This document shows positions 55,232 to 64,000 of a DNA stretch of 64,000 nucleotides, piece by piece. A model generated the notes under the pieces. That model searched no databases and had not been told where the DNA came from. It saw only the letters and a program-made list of their open reading frames with translations. The position numbers were made by a program, and so were the translations under genes. Each line of letters opens with the position of its first letter. Within the stretch, counting starts at the first letter, position 1. The DNA lies in contig JAVGVS010000012.1 of assembly GCA_032718565.1 (NCBI GenBank), positions 503,001-567,000 of the forward strand, written 5' to 3'. This stretch comes from Distichodus sexfasciatus. Lineage: Eukaryota > Chordata > Actinopteri > Characiformes > Distichodontidae.

Positions 55232-55956
55232 TAAATTTTGATACTTCCTGTAGAGAAAGGATCAGAGCAGAAGCAAGTTGTTAAAAAATCATGTTTTTAA
55301 ATCCCTGGAAAGAAACTAATTTTGTTGTGCAGATTGCATTTTGTTTAACATGTTAACTTGGTGTTATTTGATTAGACTAGAACACGGTATTATGTTTGTC
55401 CGCTAGATTTTTTTGTCTATGGATTAGTTTGGATTAAGCTGTTTTTTTGTTTTTGGAGATTGAAGCCCTCGGAACATGGTGCAGATTCATATTATTTTCT
55501 GCTAGAACAGAACCATTACTTGTTTTTTCTTTTCTAACAGGAAAATTGTATTTGACAGAGGGATGAAAATAAGATGGCATCGTCTCCCACATTGTGAGTC
55601 ATCGAAGGCCACGCAATGGCCTCTTCCTCTTCTGCAACTTACTCAAAACAGTTCCTGAACATATCCTTCCTGGATTGTAGTGCCTGCAGGGTGTGTGTTC
55701 ACGACTCTGTGTAGATGAGACACCTAAGCGTGGCCCGGTGGCGAGACGGTAACGTCGTAACGCTCACACATCCGGGCCTCCGGCATCTGACCTATAACAT
55801 GGGATTTGCCCGACAAGCTTGAATTAGACACGGGGACAAAAACATTGTATTAAATCCCCTCAATCCTGTCACAGTATAACAGGCGTGTGTTAAGATGTAA
55901 AATCAAATGCAATACACAATATTATACTGAGCGTTACACTTTTGAGGCAGTGGTAG
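55232..55956. other. Unique DNA with balanced block at 55560-55870
   Basis: The block includes GCGTGGCCCGGTGGCGAGACG and CGTAACGTCG-like CpG text and no exon structure. The rest is T-rich. Confidence 0.35.
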
Positions 55957-56137
55957 TAGGTCTGGGCCGATTTGTAGTTTCAAGGTATACTGCAGCTTCA
56001 AAATGTCACAGTTTTAAAACTAGAACTAAAATTGTATCTGACAGAGAAATATACAATCAGATATATAAATCCAGCACCCCCACCCCCATGTATATAGACA
56101 TGAAAAGATTGGGTATTTTTATAAACAAAAACTAGAA
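55957..56137. mobile_element. hAT-like element fragment with direct repeat copy 2
   Basis: TAGGTCTGGGCCGATTTGTAG followed by TTCAAGGTATACTGCAGC is in the style of the left end of a fish hAT-like family. It runs into CAGATATATAAATCCAGCAC (56058), the repeat shared with 55156. A right terminus was not identified. Confidence 0.55.
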
Positions 56138-56261
56138 CTCCTGTGGTATGCACTGTTTTTATGACTTGTTAAAACAAAAAGAGCCCATATCAGCAATCCA
56201 AAATTAATGTCTGGTTAAGGAATAACATTTCTAATGGTATTTTAGTTGCTTATAGTGATTT

Positions 56262-56311
56262 GATATGAATAGAAGTGATGGTGTTAAATCAGCATCACTT
56301 CTATTCATATC
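56262..56311. repeat. Perfect 19-bp hairpin
   Basis: GATATGAATAGAAGTGATG and its exact complement CATCACTTCTATTCATATC are separated by 12 bases. The right arm word also occurs at about 24629 in a hAT-like element, so the hairpin probably derives from transposon sequence. Confidence 0.92.
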
Positions 56312-56679
56312 GATTGCATATCGATTGAGTCCAGTCAAAATTGTCCACTGAATCAAGATAATATTTAAGCCATATTCAGGCTATACCATTTTAAGCCCTT
56401 GATCGAATGCAGCTCCACATTTGGTTGCCGATCTACAACTGATATGTGTGAACGTTACAAATGTGTGATCATACAACCTCACTGACTGGTTGTCGACTCT
56501 GACCAAATATCTAGCCATCTACATATCTGGACCATTTGCCAGTGATATACAGCCAATGTGAGTGCAGACCACATTTTAGTTTATGATCTAGAATAAACAA
56601 TCTAACATACACATTTACTAATGTCTCAAATATTTTATATGTTGTTTAAAAATTCTGTATATGGCTAATAAGTTGCTCC
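56312..56679. other. Unique AT-rich DNA
   Basis: No recognisable feature. Confidence 0.45.
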
Positions 56680-56883
56680 TGTGATCAGAAGGTTGACAGA
56701 GTTTAAATCCTGGACCTGTAAAGATACAACAGAGGTGCTTGAAAAGCAGGCTACTGTCCCCAAGTATTGATCCCAGGCCGTGCACTGCCGAAGTCGTCTG
56801 CCCACTACGCCTACATGAGTGGGTCAAAGAGAAGGGTTGCATTTTTCTGTGGGGCACTGTGTTCACAATGACAAATAATCACT
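56680..56883 (+). mobile_element. SINE family 1, diverged copy
   Basis: Sense copy: TGTGATCAGAAGGTTGACAG, CTGGACCTGTAAAGATAC, CTGTCCCCAAGTATTGATCC, GTGGGTCAAAGAGAAGG and a TTCACAATGACAAATAATC tail. It is more diverged than the other copies, and the A-box half of the head is missing. Confidence 0.8.
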
Positions 56884-58040
56884 ATATAAATGACTTGAAA
56901 ATCCAACAGTAAACGTGCTGTATGTGGCATTTCACCATATAAAATGACAAATTGTGGCATATCATAATATTTAGTAGAGCCCAAAATGTGTATCAGCAGC
57001 GCTCGGTAAGTAGCTACTTTACCTATTGCAGATCAGTTAAAACCAAACCCTGTTCAGTGCACAGCATTTTATTCAGCAATGCTAAAATTTGCAGTGCATT
57101 GTTCCTCTGTCACCGCTGAACATGACAAAACATAGAAGTGACAAAACATAATGTGTGCTGTCATTATGCTGTTCCATTTAACGTTAGTGTCATAGCCCAA
57201 CGAAACTAACGCAAAATAATTGACTGCTGGGAGACTTCTCACATAACATCTGACTTTAGACATTTTTATTACAGTAACAAGGTTATCAGATCATAGTGAA
57301 TATTTACTGAATATAACTTTTCAAAATCAAGAGGAAAAATGAGGTAGTCTACATTTCTGAACTCTACGGAATCTACTCAAGTGGTGAACTGAGGAGCTAC
57401 ACCACACACCAGGCAGTCTCCACTGATACAACACACAACCAGATTACATTACAAATCACATATTCTCTGCTCCAAACATTTTAGCTGAATTTTAGTCTAC
57501 CTTTTAGACAAAAATGTAACAGCAATATTTTCTTTTATTACACTTATCTAGACATGGAAATGGCTAAGATCAAATTCCATTCTTTTGATACAATGTGCAT
57601 TTGCACACTTGCACAATTTTTAAAATGTATTTTTGGGATATATTTATGTATTTTAGGTTTAATTTTAATTTTCTTTAATTTAATCTGGAAAATGGCTCCC
57701 TCAACCATCGTATTTGTCATCATTGTATAGGTATGTCCATGGCAAGAGTGCCCTGAACCTCCACTGTTGTGTTTTTCTACATTTGGCTTTTATTCATCAA
57801 AACTTTCAATTTCAACCTGAGTGCATTATTTAGTTTACTTTGTCATGATCTGCATCTTCTCAGGAGTGAACCACGTTTACATTTCACTGTATGTTGCAAA
57901 AGAATGATAGAATCTTTACGAATCACTCAGATATGGCAGATATGGCCAAGTCGAAGGTGTTTTTCCTGTTTTTGTCACTCTGTGTTCCGTAGGCTGTTTG
58001 CGGCAGCGTGTCATTGTCGGAGTGAGTGTGTCAGCGGTAT
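56884..58040. other. AT-rich unique DNA
   Basis: No gene or repeat family recognised; the short frames have no domain features. Confidence 0.5.
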
Positions 58041-58045
58041 CGATA

Positions 58046-58077
58046 GAAGTGCTATGTGTATGTGTGTGTGTGTGTGA
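58046..58077. repeat. (TG)n microsatellite
   Basis: GTGTATGTGTGTGTGTGTGTG run. A (CA)n tract follows 130 bp later in opposite dinucleotide phase, making long open frames on both strands here artefactual. Confidence 0.85.
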
Positions 58078-58500
58078 CGGGTCTCGGATTGATCTGTTGG
58101 TAGCTTTACTGCAGAGGCTGGCATGGTCAGAGCCTGCGGCTGAGCCCACGCAGGACTTCACGGCTAGAAAGAGAGGAAAACTTGTCACCACGCACCACTC
58201 CAGGCCAGCCTTCCTCTCTCCATACACACACAGACACACACACACACGCACATCTCCGAATTCATCCATCACCAGGGAAACCGCCACAGGCCTCGGTTCT
58301 TGCACAAAGACAGTTTTGACTGGGGTGTTAAGAGCCAAGATGCGCACAGTCAAAATGCCAGGGATTTTACATGCCAAATTAAAAGGGGAGGAATGCTGAT
58401 TTGGACGGCTTAACAAGATGAAGGGATAGGAGGGGACGTGCATTTATAGTTTGTGAGGTGCGCCCTAATCTGTGCATGAAATCTCCAAGCTCATATGTAG
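58078..58500. promoter_or_regulatory. Candidate regulatory block with (CA)n inside
   Basis: Balanced unique sequence around a (CA)n tract at 58205-58247. The 175-codon minus-strand frame at 57916-58443 is built largely on the two dinucleotide tracts and shows no domain. Confidence 0.25.
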
Positions 58501-58918
58501 CGGTAGAAACACACTTGAAGTGTTTTTCTCTCCAGCCATCATAAGTATTTCTTCATAGCTTTACGGCAGGATGTTATTTGTTGTAATTCAAAAACTCAGA
58601 TGCGGATGTAAACTTTTGGACATATGGGATTTTAGTCATGTTTTTAACTCAAAATGCAGCAGGTTATGATAGGCCAACCTAGTTAGTTTAATCAGAAACA
58701 ACATGTATTGGGTTCTGTACAGGAGTATTCTAAGAATGCCGTATTGTGTGAGATAAATTTGTTGTGTGTGTGTGTAGTGGCGGGTGGTGGTAGCCTCAAT
58801 GAAAACCATTTCAGAGTCTAAAATTAAAACATTTTAAAAACATGTTCATTATGGTTAGTTTAAAAAAAATCTTGTTAAACAGTGTCTGTGATTTATATGC
58901 TATAGACAATGCAAGTGT
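58501..58918. other. AT-rich unique DNA
   Basis: No feature beyond a short TG run near 58762. Confidence 0.5.
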
Positions 58919-58931
58919 AAGTGTGTGTGTT

Positions 58932-58965
<34 letters not shown>

Positions 58966-58970
58966 GGAGC
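58919..58970. repeat. (TG)n(AG)n compound microsatellite
   Basis: TG dinucleotides followed by GAGAGAGAGAGAGAG. Confidence 0.9.
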
Positions 58971-59089
58971 TAGAGAAAGTGCGAGAAAATGTAATTTTAG
59001 TAAAAATTTCAAAAAATGTTGCTGTTTTATGTAAAGCTAGACCTATTAGCTTTTGGTCCTAATTTACATGTAAACATCAGCCAACTGCA

Positions 59090-59830
59090 TTTGTTTGTAT
59101 GTTTGACATGAGCTTTAATCCTACTTGCTCTTTTATGGTGCTTAGACAAATTTACACTTTGCGTCAATCTTCCGTCTCATCATCTTGCAATCAAAAACCA
59201 ACCCTCGCACTCCAGTCATCATCACTCCAGTCGTTTCTTGCAGACGCCACTCCTTGGGAGTTAAGATACACTTGGCGAATGTGGTCTTATGACTTGTTTA
59301 CTTGGGATCTTGAGAGCTGTAAGTAGCCATTATTATCATTATTTCGCATCTGCATTCGCTCAAGAAACAGCTGTTGGTTTTGAACGCGATGCAAAGTGGC
59401 AGGGCCTGCAGTCTTTCGTGTTCGTTCGGCTAAGCGGCCTTTGACGTGATGCCTCCTGGCAGGGGTTTGCGCTTGTGCCGAATTCTGCGTCTTTGACGAG
59501 CGTCAGCAATGCTGACTAGTAACCTCGCAGCAGCCATGTTTGAAGGAGAAAGCAAAGCGGGGAGGGGTGGCAGCGGTGGAAATTTCTCTACCTTCTGCTT
59601 TGGGTGCCGCTGGATCACTGGCAGCTGCCAAGACTCATCGGCGTCAGTGGGCGTCAGCGGGTCCGGGATCCAGGGGTCAAGCCAACATCTGGCCCCTCTG
59701 CCGCGTCCTTTAAGGTCTGTCGCTGGGCAGCATCTGTTTATAGGCACTGGCCCGCTACCCGCTCCCACTGTGGCCAGAATCGACTTCCATCGGCTCAGTT
59801 GCGGCTGACTCGCGGGACGTAAACAACAAG
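59090..59830. promoter_or_regulatory. Candidate regulatory block, CpG-rich second half
   Basis: Unique sequence. 59380-59820 is GC-rich with many CpGs (TTCGTGTTCGTTCGGC, GGCGTCAGTGGGCGTCAGCGG). GGCGTCAG is repeated within 15 bp. Open frames exist on both strands, as expected from GC content. No donor or acceptor pairing supports an exon. Confidence 0.3.
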
Positions 59831-60738
59831 CCTGCTAACAAATTGTCTTTGTTTAAGCACTGTGAGCTTCAATAACAGCATTGTGGCGTGTTTGAAAATT
59901 CTCAACAATTTATGTGCAACAGCTTAGGCCTAACATATGAAGGTGCTTAAATGTATGCACTGAATAATTGAGCCTTATGAAGTGTGGGGTTTGATCAATA
60001 AATCGATGCTACAATATTATCGGATGATATAAGTTATTTGTAAATATATTTGTATCAAGTTTAATACCGGGCAAAAAATGACAAAACAAAAATAATGGGA
60101 AATGGATCCTTCGATCATTTTATGTTTCATCATTGTGTGGTTTTTCCATTGCAAGGCTGCTCTGCATTTGACTTTTATTTAGTATTAAAATATTTTGTTG
60201 TGTTTTTGGGAATTTTTTAACAGCATAGACTTGACTTTAAATTTAAAATGTGTGCACAAAAACTTTAGTGGGGGGAAAAAACACAGATTTACCCTAACAT
60301 TTAATATCTATAGAAATGTCACCAAGATGCCAATGACAGAATGCACCATAAAAGTTCATTTTCAGTAAAAAGGACTTGATTTTCAAGAAAAATCACAACA
60401 AAAGATTTAAAAACTAATACATAAAGTTCAAATGTAGTAAAATTTACATCTAAAAATCCAACAGTGGTCATACTACGCAATGATGACACATATAACATGG
60501 TTGAAGAATCATTACCTCTTAGTTTCTTTTTAATTGTTATTTATTGGCCATTATAAAGCCTGATTTATCTGCTGTTGGCTCATATCAGCAGGTGACTGAT
60601 TTGTTGCTCATGAAGCTCAGTTTTTTGCTACACACATTTAATCTCTTTGTGCCTGTACTGTGGAACTTAGTTAAACTCAAACACAGATTGTTGAGAATTT
60701 CCAAACATCATCCAGCTGTTATTGGACCTTACAGTGCT
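59831..60738. other. AT-rich unique DNA
   Basis: A- and T-rich, with no recognised gene or repeat. Confidence 0.5.
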
Positions 60739-60980
60739 CAAGTGAAAGTGAGTGATTATTTGTCATTGTGAACACACCACAGCACAGCACACAGTGCACC
60801 ACAACGAAATGTGACCTCTGGATTTAACCCATCCGTGAAGGAGCAGTGGGCAGCTAACAAGCGGAGCAGTGCTTGCAGACGGTACCTTGCTCATGAGTAC
60901 CTCAGTGGTAACTTTACCGGTTCAAACCTGCGACCTTCTGATCATGGGGTGAACCCCCTACCGTTACGCCACCAATTGCG
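60739..60980 (-). mobile_element. SINE family 1, well preserved
   Basis: Antisense copy from CAAGTGAAAGTGAGTGATTA through CACAACGAAATGTGACCTC, GTGAAGGAGCAGTGGGCAGC and ACCTTGCTCATGAGTACC to the head CTACCGTTACGCCACCAATTG. Part of the middle (the CGCCCGGGGAGCAG section) is shortened. Confidence 0.9.
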
Positions 60981-61049
60981 AGTCAACAGCACATGAACTG
61001 ACTGGAGGCCTACAAACAGATTCTGAGCAACCTTTAGTTCAACCAAGGA

Positions 61050-61410
61050 GACCATTCAGTTATAGATTGACAAGTATTTTATTTGGCAAAAACAAGCTGT
61101 CTTTAGTGTGTATGTGATAAGTTTTGGAGGAAGCCCGTCGCTTGGTCGTTGGTTCCCTCGTCTCTGAAGCCGGCAGATCTGGCTGGGAGACCAGGCAGGA
61201 AGGCGAAGGAGCCTTCCCCGGACCAAGACGGGAAGCCGAAGGTGGTGGAGGGGAGGAGGCGGGCGAAATCGAACAGCTGTAATGGCAGAGAAGAAGGCCA
61301 GTTTACTGCTTATATACAGAACTAGGAATTATGCGATTGGACGTGCCGACGCTCATTAGGTCTCCTTATTTGAACTTACATATTCACTTTCATGGTAAGT
61401 CTGTTTAATT
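61050..61410. other. Unclassified GC-rich segment, possibly mobile-element derived
   Basis: AAGCCCGTCGCTTGGTCG, TCTGGCTGGGAGACCAGG and GAAGCCGAAGGTGGTGG are out of character with the AT-rich flanks. The stretch ends with GCTTATATACAGAACTAGG. It lies between a SINE and a hAT-like end. I recognise no family with confidence. Confidence 0.3.
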
Positions 61411-61419
61411 CGTTTTTTG

Positions 61420-61502
61420 AGGGAGACAATCGATTGATTTTCAAATTAAATTACCAAAATCTGTATCCGTCTTGAAAACCCCATATCGGTCGGACTCTAG
61501 TT
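61420..61502. mobile_element. Solo end of a hAT-like element
   Basis: Read in complement: CTAGAGTCCGACCGATATGG, then GGTTTTCAAGACGGATACAG and ATTTTGGTAATTTAATTTG. This is the style of a terminal segment in fish hAT-like elements. The matching other end was not found. Confidence 0.5.
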
Positions 61503-61529
61503 GTGTTCATGCCTCAAGTTAAAGCTTAA

Positions 61530-62110
61530 CATTTGAACAAAGATCGCATTTGAACACTTTTCCTTGGCCTTTTGCGTTTGCGGTAAACTGCCGTCATGGC
61601 CTCGGAGGGGTCCTGGCAGAAATTATTGAACACAGGTTGAGTGACGGGGAGAGCTGGCCCATGGATCAAACAGATGTTGCAATCATAAAGAAATACACAG
61701 GCTCTGAATTAAAGATGAAGCCTTGTAGACACAGAGAGAACACGGGCTGGCACGAGCGCAGATTAAGTCAACATGAGTTGATACAAAAAAAGCCAAGAGG
61801 GTTATTGTAGTTTCGGGCGTCCTCCAAATGATCCCTATCATCACAAACCTTGCTCGAGTTTTTGTAGTAAATGTTTATTTATTTATTCATTTATTTATTT
61901 TTATATTTAGTAAATAACGCTCTGTGCCATCCTGCCCTAAAGAACGCTTGGTTTGTGGTGAGCGGACAGCTGTTCCGCAACATATTGCAAATTCATTATT
62001 TAAACGGCTGCCGTCCCTGGACCGCTCACGTCAAAGTGTTTTAAAGCATTTATGTCGCGTGGCACAAAGATGAAATTTGTTAAGCAGCAAGGAACTTGAC
62101 AGAATCTTCT
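61530..62110. promoter_or_regulatory. Candidate regulatory block
   Basis: Unique and balanced in 61550-61860, followed by an ATTT-rich microsatellite (61872-61906) and another unique block (61915-62110) with CAAATTCATTATTTAAACGG. No exon recognised. Confidence 0.27.
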
Positions 62111-62239
62111 CAGAACATGGTTTTACCAGGAAGTCATTTGTTTGCTAGTCACTTTTTTGCAGTTGCTTGATGCTTGTAGAGCAACGAGCTGGGCTGAGTC
62201 CGTGAATTTTTTAACATTTAATTTTTTAACACAGGCAGA

Positions 62240-62610
62240 CAGCGATTTCTTTTCTGATCAATCATCCATTTTATCAGGTCTTAAACAAGCGTGTTAAAAA
62301 GGGTGTTTTGGCATTTTCTGGGGAAAAACACCATCAGATTGCTGTAATGGTATAATGAAGTTTGGTTGTTTGATTATTAGAAATATTAACACTTAATTAG
62401 ATGTCCAAGAGTGAGGGCAACCATGCCTATAGGAGGGGAAAGCTCCATCTCCAGGTGCTCAGTGAATATTTTACCATTCTTCTAAGGTGGAGAGTGAATT
62501 ATTTTGTGATCAATCAGATTTATTCTCTTTTTTCAGGTCTTAAACAAGGGTGTTAAGAACTTGTGCCATTTGCTAGAACATACCAACATGCCATAAGATG
62601 GCTGTAAGGA
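62240..62610. repeat. Diverged tandem duplication
   Basis: TGATCAATCA, TCAGGTCTTAAACAAGCGTG (62274) and CCATCAGATTGCTGTAATGG recur in the same order as GTGATCAATCAG, TCAGGTCTTAAACAAGGGTG (62533) and CCATAAGATGGCTGTAAGG, at a 259-bp offset. The copies differ at many positions, so the duplication is old. Confidence 0.8.
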
Positions 62611-63009
62611 TTTACATTTTCAAACTTATCCCAACACCTTGTCCACTTTTTCAAAACACTTCGCGGTTTTACAATCACACATCTGAACACATTACTTAAC
62701 TTTTTGTGGAAAATACTTTAAAATATAAAAATATAAACATATATTTCATTCAGTTACTGACAAAACATTGCATTCCATTAAAATATATTAAAATGCCAAG
62801 TAGTAATGCCAGTAATTCATGCTTTTATTGTGGTTACTGCCATCTAAAGTGATTTGAGTTTTGTTAGCATGCAAAAATTATTGTAATTGTGTAGAACTTT
62901 GCTGGTGGTGAATATTGAGTGAGAGAGGTATGTGTGGAAGAAGTTGTCACTGAATGCATTTGGTAGGAAAGCAGTGGTATTGAGGCATGTAAAAATGATT
63001 GTAAAAAAA
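62611..63009. other. AT-rich unique DNA
   Basis: No recognisable feature. Confidence 0.5.
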
Positions 63010-63700
63010 CCCGACACTTGTGTCTGACACTTGCTAATGGGACCACTTTTTTCCCTGTACTTCTGCTCTCTTTCTCCTCGCCATGCTTATCTAGGGGCGA
63101 CTTATGCATCGGCCATATTTATGACGCGTGGCCTGTTGCCAAAGAGCGGGTCAGCCTCGCCTCCATCATGCTCCTGCAATGTCAACAGCAGTCAGGGTCA
63201 GAGCCAGAGGGCTGATGTAAGTATTGACACACTCCCTGAAATCCCGGACTCTCTGCCAGCGAGGCAACTTATGGGATCCGTGGAATCTCGTGAATTCTTG
63301 GCAGCGGGGTGCGGGATGCTGTTAAAAAGGCAAATGTGATTAAATTTTAGTAGGAAGGCTGGAGTCTTTGTGATCATCCCAGAGGTCGGGCTAAAGGGAT
63401 GTGACACGTAAATTACTCTCTCTCTTCGCTCCTAATGCGACTCGTCATTGGGAGAAAATAACTCTCCGGCAGAGCGGATGACGAGAATACTCGCGTCTAA
63501 TGGAGCGGTGATTTCCAGAATCATCGCCGGCGTTCGTATGGAAATATTAGGGATGTGGAGTGATCAGAGTGATCGGCCTCAACAAAGGAGAGCTCGTCGG
63601 GTCGGCGTGGTTTTAAAAGGAAGTGAAAGTAGCTTTGAAATTGAAATTGCAAATTCTTCAGAGAGTCTGCAGAGACAAATATGAAAAGTTTTGTCTTTCT
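63010..63700. promoter_or_regulatory. Candidate conserved non-coding block
   Basis: Repeat-free, CpG-bearing text with a GATGTAAGTATTG donor-like word at about 63213 but no matching acceptor. AAATGTGATTAAATTTTAG and TTAGGGATGTGGAG words occur. Frames are open on both strands for 60-100 codons without domains. Either regulatory DNA or, less likely, an unrecognised exon. Confidence 0.3.
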
Positions 63701-63734
63701 ACATCTTTTTTGACTCCTCTGTGTGTTTCTTTCT

Positions 63735-63915
63735 GTGAGGCTGCGTGTGTGTGTGCTCGCGTATATGTGCGTGTATGTGTGTGTGTGTGTGAGTGAGTGA
63801 GGTTGAGCGTGTCGTTGTGTTTGAGTCAGTAAGTGAGACGGAGTGTGTTTGTGTAAAGCTGTGTGTGAGTCCACATGTGTGAGTCTGTGATTGTGTGCAT
63901 GCGCGCCTGTGTGTG
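63735..63915. repeat. TG-rich simple-repeat field
   Basis: GCGTGTGTGTGTGCTCGCG, then ATGTGTGTGTGTGTGTGAGTG and about 130 bp of degenerate GTGTGT and GAGTGTG text. It generates a long spurious frame on the minus strand. Confidence 0.9.
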
Positions 63916-64000
63916 TCACAAATTCACAAATGACTATGAGAACCAAATCTTATCAATTTGTTAAAGAACTCTTTAAACCAAATGTGACATTTATGACCCA
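63916..64000. other. Window end, unique DNA
   Basis: No recognisable feature. Confidence 0.5.

Noticed and set aside
57916..58443. A 175-codon minus-strand frame, the longest in the window
   Set aside because: It crosses two dinucleotide tracts, has no domain, and an equally open frame lies on the other strand.
63521..63946. A 141-codon minus-strand frame rich in Thr and His
   Set aside because: It is again built on TG-rich low-complexity sequence.
1..64000. CRISPR array, operon, phage or plasmid features
   Set aside because: No regularly spaced identical repeats with unique spacers, no tightly packed genes and no bacterial ribosome-binding context; everything points to vertebrate nuclear DNA.

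Overview
The window reads as nuclear DNA of a ray-finned (teleost) fish. It has no operons, no long open reading frames and no bacterial signals. It holds many short microsatellites, mostly TG/CA, at least a dozen copies of one tRNA-headed SINE, four copies of a second tRNA-like retroposon common in fish genomes, and several non-autonomous hAT-like and PIF/Harbinger-like DNA transposons. Repeat types and composition support teleost; the species cannot be settled from sequence alone.

No complete protein-coding gene was recognised. The only gene-like signal of its own is a candidate untranslated first exon on the + strand (about 4790-5032). It lies after a short CpG-bearing stretch and ends in a strong splice donor (CAG|GTGAGT). 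If it is real, the remaining 59 kb would be its first intron, the arrangement common around developmental regulators in vertebrates. The only recognisable protein remnant is a broken Myb/SANT-like domain inside a Harbinger-type transposon (20797-21011).

Layout: 1-4.7 kb is unique DNA with motif-rich blocks. 4.7-5.03 kb is the candidate promoter and exon. 5-9.5 kb is plain AT-rich DNA. 9.5-11.4 kb holds SINEs, including one SINE nested in an older copy. 13.2-14 kb has a hAT-like element. 17-18 kb has a hAT-like element carrying two nested SINEs. 20-21.9 kb is a duplicated, rearranged repeat cluster around the Harbinger element. 24-28.5 kb has DNA-transposon pieces and two copies of the second SINE. 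30.8-31.9 kb has a 34-bp-arm foldback and a terminal-inverted-repeat element. 33.7-34.6 kb, 37.7-41.2 kb, 50.3-51.9 kb, 54-56.9 kb and 60.7-61.5 kb are further repeat clusters.

Between these lie blocks of unique, more GC-balanced sequence, often 300-900 bp, rich in homeodomain (TAATTA), MEIS/TGIF (TGACAG), E-box and SOX-type words and lacking credible coding sequence. They look like candidate conserved non-coding elements, but only cross-species alignment can show that, so their confidences are low. I found no convincing new biological system. The most useful items are the candidate first exon, the near-perfect foldback at 30.83 kb, the nested and duplicated transposons with readable target-site duplications, two hAT-like elements sharing a rearranged core, and a CpG-rich insert inside one SINE.
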